A stretch of DNA of 64,000 nucleotides from Salinisphaera sp. (GTDB lineage: Bacteria; Pseudomonadota; Gammaproteobacteria; Nevskiales; Salinisphaeraceae): assembly GCF_002729955.1 (NCBI RefSeq), contig NZ_PBYA01000028.1, positions 1 through 64,000 on the forward strand, written 5' to 3'. The translations under genes were made by a program, and so were the position numbers. This document shows positions 61,327 to 64,000 of the stretch, piece by piece. Under the pieces are notes generated by a model. It was not told where the DNA came from and did not search any database. It worked only from the letters and a program-made list of their open reading frames with translations. Each line of letters opens with the position of its first letter. Position 1 is the first letter of the stretch.

Positions 61327-62403
61327 CTAGCGCATACGTGCACGAATCTGGGCGCCATGCACGTGGGTATCCTCATCGTCGGCCGCGCTGAAGACATGCA
61401 CTGACCCCTTGCCGCTGAGCTTGACCGAATACAGCGCGCGATCGGCGTTGTGCATCAGGCGATCGGCGTTTTCGCCATGCGCGGGGTAGAACGCCAGGCC
61501 AATACTCACACCCACGCTGATATCGCTGGAGCCGCCGGCACAAGGCAACGAGATCGGCTCGCTCAGCTGCGCCCGCAGCGCCTCGCAGAGGGCGATACAG
61601 GCCTGCTGATCATCGACATTTTCGAGAATGAGCGCGAATTCATCGCCGCCAAAGCGTGCCACCGTGTCGGTCTTGCGGGTGTTCTCGCGCAGCCGATCGG
61701 CGATCGTCTGCAGGGTGATATCGCCCACGCCGTGCCCGAACTCGTCGTTGACCGGCTTGAAGCCGTCGAGATCCATGTATCCGAGAGCGAAAATCCCGCC
61801 TTTGCGCCGGGCGCGCTGCATGCTCGTGGCCAGTCGATCGAGAAACAGCAACCGGTTGGGCAAACCGGTGAGCGCATCATGGGTGGCCAGCTGCTGCGCA
61901 CGATCTTCGGCGCGACGGCGTTCCTCGATTTCGCGTTCGAGCTGGCTGTTGCGCTCGTCGAGTTCGGCCAACGCTCTCTTGAGCGCGTGCCGGCTTTCAT
62001 AAAGTTCGATGAAGTTGCGGACCTTGGCCGACAACAGCGACGGATTGAGCGGCTTGGTGATGTAGTCGACCGCGCCCACGTCGTAGCCCTTGAGCCGATC
62101 CATATCATCGGTTGCGCCCGCGGTGACAAAGATCACCGGCGTGTGCTGGGTCGACTCCTCGCCGTGCAGAAACTCCGCGACTTCCATCCCGTCCATGCCC
62201 GGCATCTGTACGTCGAGCAGAATCAACGCGAACTCGGTTTCGATACAGGCGGCCAGCGCATCGTTGCCGTTATCGGCTTCGACCACTTCCACCTCGAGCG
62301 TTGCCAGCACCCGGCGCATGGCCAGCCGGTTGGCATACAGGTCATCGACGACCAGTATGCGCGGGCGCGAATGCTCGGATGAACTATCGATAGGCGGCAT
62401 CAT
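61327..62403 (-). CDS. Response regulator with diguanylate cyclase (REC-GGDEF)
   Basis: 358 residues. The receiver has the acidic pair at D20-D21, phosphoacceptor D64 (LILLDVQMPGMDG) and a C-terminal KPLNP. A coiled coil (about 136-172) links it to a GGDEF domain with an intact active site GGDEF (252-256) and an inhibitory site R243-x-x-D246 five residues before it. It should make c-di-GMP when phosphorylated and be product-inhibited, as in PleD/WspR-like enzymes. ATG at 62403 lies four bases after the cheB stop. Likely last gene of the signalling operon. Confidence 0.92.
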   Translation of the reverse strand: MMPPIDSSSEHSRPRILVVDDLYANRLAMRRVLATLEVEVVEADNGNDALAACIETEFALILLDVQMPGMDGMEVAEFLHGEESTQHTPVIFVTAGATDDMDRLKGYDVGAVDYITKPLNPSLLSAKVRNFIELYESRHALKRALAELDERNSQLEREIEERRRAEDRAQQLATHDALTGLPNRLLFLDRLATSMQRARRKGGIFALGYMDLDGFKPVNDEFGHGVGDITLQTIADRLRENTRKTDTVARFGGDEFALILENVDDQQACIALCEALRAQLSEPISLPCAGGSSDISVGVSIGLAFYPAHGENADRLMHNADRALYSVKLSGKGSVHVFSAADDEDTHVHGAQIRARMR

Positions 62404-62407
62404 TAAA

Positions 62408-62989
62408 TTACCGTGCAAGCCGTGAAATAACGCGCACGGCGTCCAAGAGTTGGCTGGGCGAGTTCTGCCGATCGGGCTCGAACAGCTTCAGCGCGGCGCG
62501 CGGCATGTCGGGCGCGCTTGCCGTTTCCGGAGTTTGAACGATGGTCAGCCCGCCCAGACGATGAATCGCCCGGAGCCCGGCCGCACCGTCGGCGTTGGCG
62601 CCGGACAGCAGTATGCCGACCAGATACCGACGGTAAGTATCGGCCATTGATTCAAATAATACATCGATACTCGGTCGCGCATACTGAATTCTCGGCCCGG
62701 CACACAGGGCGAATGTCGCGCTGCGCTCCACCAGCAGATGGTAGCCGCCCGCGGCGAGGTGCACCCGGTTCGCCTCGACCGCCGTGCCATCCTCGGCTTC
62801 CACCACCGGCAACTCGGTATGCCGGCCCAGCACCGCGCAGAGATCGTCGAGGTCCCGGCTGGCGGTGTGCAGACAAATCACGATCGCCAGACGCGTCGGC
62901 GCTTCCAGACCTTCGAGCAGCCGACAGACCACTTCCAGGCTGCCGGCCGAACCGCCGATGACCAGGGCCGCGTAGTCCGCGTCGCTCAT
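62408..62989 (-). CDS. CheB-type methylesterase domain protein without receiver
   Basis: 193 residues corresponding only to the CheB catalytic domain. The nucleophile is in VIGGSAGSLE, the His in CLHTASRD and the Asp in SGANADGAAGL, completing the Ser-His-Asp triad. There is no N-terminal receiver, so activity is not directly phosphorylation-gated. The ATG overlaps the CheR stop as ATGA. It probably removes methyl groups added by the neighbouring CheR from a receptor or sensor outside the window. Confidence 0.9.
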   Translation of the reverse strand: MSDADYAALVIGGSAGSLEVVCRLLEGLEAPTRLAIVICLHTASRDLDDLCAVLGRHTELPVVEAEDGTAVEANRVHLAAGGYHLLVERSATFALCAGPRIQYARPSIDVLFESMADTYRRYLVGILLSGANADGAAGLRAIHRLGGLTIVQTPETASAPDMPRAALKLFEPDRQNSPSQLLDAVRVISRLAR

Positions 62990-63849
62990 GCCCGGTCCCG
63001 CTTGAGTCGATAAATGCGTTCATGGGCGCTGACCAGTTCGAAACGGTCCGCCACCGGCGAGGTCGTGCTGAGCGCCTCCTTGTTGCCCAGCACCAGGAAA
63101 CCGCCCCGCACCAGACTGTCCGCGAACAGCGTCAGGACCCGATCCTTGAGCGGCTGGGTGAAGTAGATCAGCACGTTGCGACACATGATCAGCTGGGCTT
63201 CGGCGAAAACGCCGTCGGTGACCAGGTTGTGATGGGCGAATACGACCTTCTCCAGCAACTCCCGACGCATGCGGATGAGGTTGTAGCGGGCATGGTAGTA
63301 GTCGGACAACCGGCCCGGGCCGCCGGAGGCCAGATAGTTACTGCGATACTCGGGCAGGTTCTGGCGATTGAAAATACCTTCGGCGGCGCGTTCCAGCGCG
63401 TAGTCGTTGAAATCCGTGGCATAGATCTGGGAACGCGGGGTCAGGCCGGCCTCGGCGAGCATGATGGCCAGCGAATAGACTTCTTCACCGTAGGCACAGC
63501 CGGCCAGCCAGATATTGATGCGTGGCCAGGACGCCAGCATGGGCAGCACCTCGCTGCGCATGGCCTGGAAGACTTCCGGGTCGCGAAACAGCGACGACAC
63601 CGGCACCGACAGGTGGGACACGATCTCGCGTACCAGGGCCGGCTCGTAGAGCGTGCTCGGAATGAGGTCGCCCACGCGCTCGACGCCGAGTTTGCGGGCC
63701 AACTCCTGGGCGCGCCGCTTGAGCGATGCCCGCGAGTACTCCGAGAAGTCGTAGCCATGCCGAAGTTTCAGCGCGTGAATGAAGGCTTCAAGCGCGATGT
63801 CTTCCGCTTCGAGTGCCTGTTCGGCCTCGTTATCCCTGGGCTTGACCAT
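62986..63849 (-). CDS. CheR-type protein-glutamate methyltransferase
   Basis: 287 residues. The N-terminal helical domain (about 15-80, YSRASLKRRAQELARKLGV) is followed by the SAM domain with WLAGCAYGEEVYSLAIML, ATDFNDYALERA and CRNVLIYF. In standard CheR the SAM loop reads W-x-A-x-C-S-x-G-E-E-x-Y-S; here Ser is replaced by Ala, a minor change. No C-terminal TPR is present. It begins three bases after the stop of the upstream receiver protein and overlaps the cheB start. Confidence 0.92.
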   Translation of the reverse strand: MVKPRDNEAEQALEAEDIALEAFIHALKLRHGYDFSEYSRASLKRRAQELARKLGVERVGDLIPSTLYEPALVREIVSHLSVPVSSLFRDPEVFQAMRSEVLPMLASWPRINIWLAGCAYGEEVYSLAIMLAEAGLTPRSQIYATDFNDYALERAAEGIFNRQNLPEYRSNYLASGGPGRLSDYYHARYNLIRMRRELLEKVVFAHHNLVTDGVFAEAQLIMCRNVLIYFTQPLKDRVLTLFADSLVRGGFLVLGNKEALSTTSPVADRFELVSAHERIYRLKRDRA

Positions 63850-63852
63850 CAG

Positions 63853-64000
63853 TTACAGCAATCGCCCCATAAGCGTGAGCAAGGCCTGGATATCCAGCGG
63901 CTTGGCCTGATATTCGGTCGCCCCGGCCTCGATACAACGTTCACGATCACCGGGCATGGCCTTGGCGGTCAAAGCGATGATCGGCAGGCTCTCGTACTCC
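63853..64000 (-). CDS. C-terminal end of a receiver-domain protein, probably a hybrid histidine kinase
   Basis: The last 48 codons encode the second half of a receiver domain: [14 protein letters not shown] contains the switch Thr, and [10 protein letters not shown] contains the conserved Lys-Pro. The protein ends directly after the receiver. In hybrid kinases of this operon type the receiver is the last domain, and the ALTAKAM form is typical of them, but a free-standing regulator cannot be excluded. It is three bases upstream of CheR. Confidence 0.75.
   Translation of the reverse strand, partial: EYESLPIIALTAKAMPGDRERCIEAGATEYQAKPLDIQALLTLMGRLL

Overview
The window is a gene-dense stretch of a high-GC (roughly 63-66%) bacterial chromosome. 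Gene content and order point to a gammaproteobacterium. The blocks leuC-leuD-leuB-asd-like-fimV-truA-trpF and accD-folC-SPOR-cvpA-purF-metZ follow the order known from Pseudomonas aeruginosa, and epmA/efp/epmB, parC/parE, LpxH, FimV and a FimX-like protein are typical of that class. The genus is not proven by the sequence. No tRNA, rRNA, CRISPR array, transposase or phage gene was seen.

Region 1 (1-13.5 kb, all minus strand) is a phosphate-starvation island. In transcription order it holds phoB-phoR, a phosphate-selective porin, a choice-of-anchor-I lipoprotein, pstS-pstC-pstA-pstB-phoU, then mrcB and the start of a lipoprotein gene. Pho boxes precede phoB, the porin (two in tandem) and pstS, so PhoB probably drives its own operon, the outer-membrane route and the ABC importer together.

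Region 2 (13.5-26.3 kb) carries pepN, a FabH-family ketoacyl synthase, two alpha/beta hydrolases, a small membrane protein with a probable CTG start, pyrD, dusA, a periplasmic cyclophilin, lpxH, an SDR enzyme, a ferritin-like protein and metZ. metZ has a leader that matches the SAM-II riboswitch fold followed by an intrinsic terminator.

Region 3 (26.4-43.8 kb, minus strand) is a biosynthetic block: leuC, a methyltransferase, leuD, leuB, an aspartate-semialdehyde-dehydrogenase-like protein lacking its catalytic cysteine, fimV, truA, trpF, trpB, trpA, accD, folC, a SPOR protein, cvpA and purF, ending in a low-GC NYN-LOTUS RNase-like gene between purF and metZ. Many junctions are ATGA or GTGA overlaps. 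A LysR regulator is divergent from leuC.

Region 4 (44.8-55.5 kb) has a TPR protein with two NTF2-like domains, aroC, prmB, psd, the complete EpmA/EF-P/EpmB lysylation set, a degenerate GGDEF-EAL protein of FimX type, and htpX behind a likely sigma-32 promoter.

Region 5 (55.5-64 kb) holds three tandem ~257-bp repeats with inverted ends, parC, another palindromic element, parE, xseB, and a signalling operon (end of a REC protein, CheR, CheB, REC-GGDEF) that runs off the right edge.
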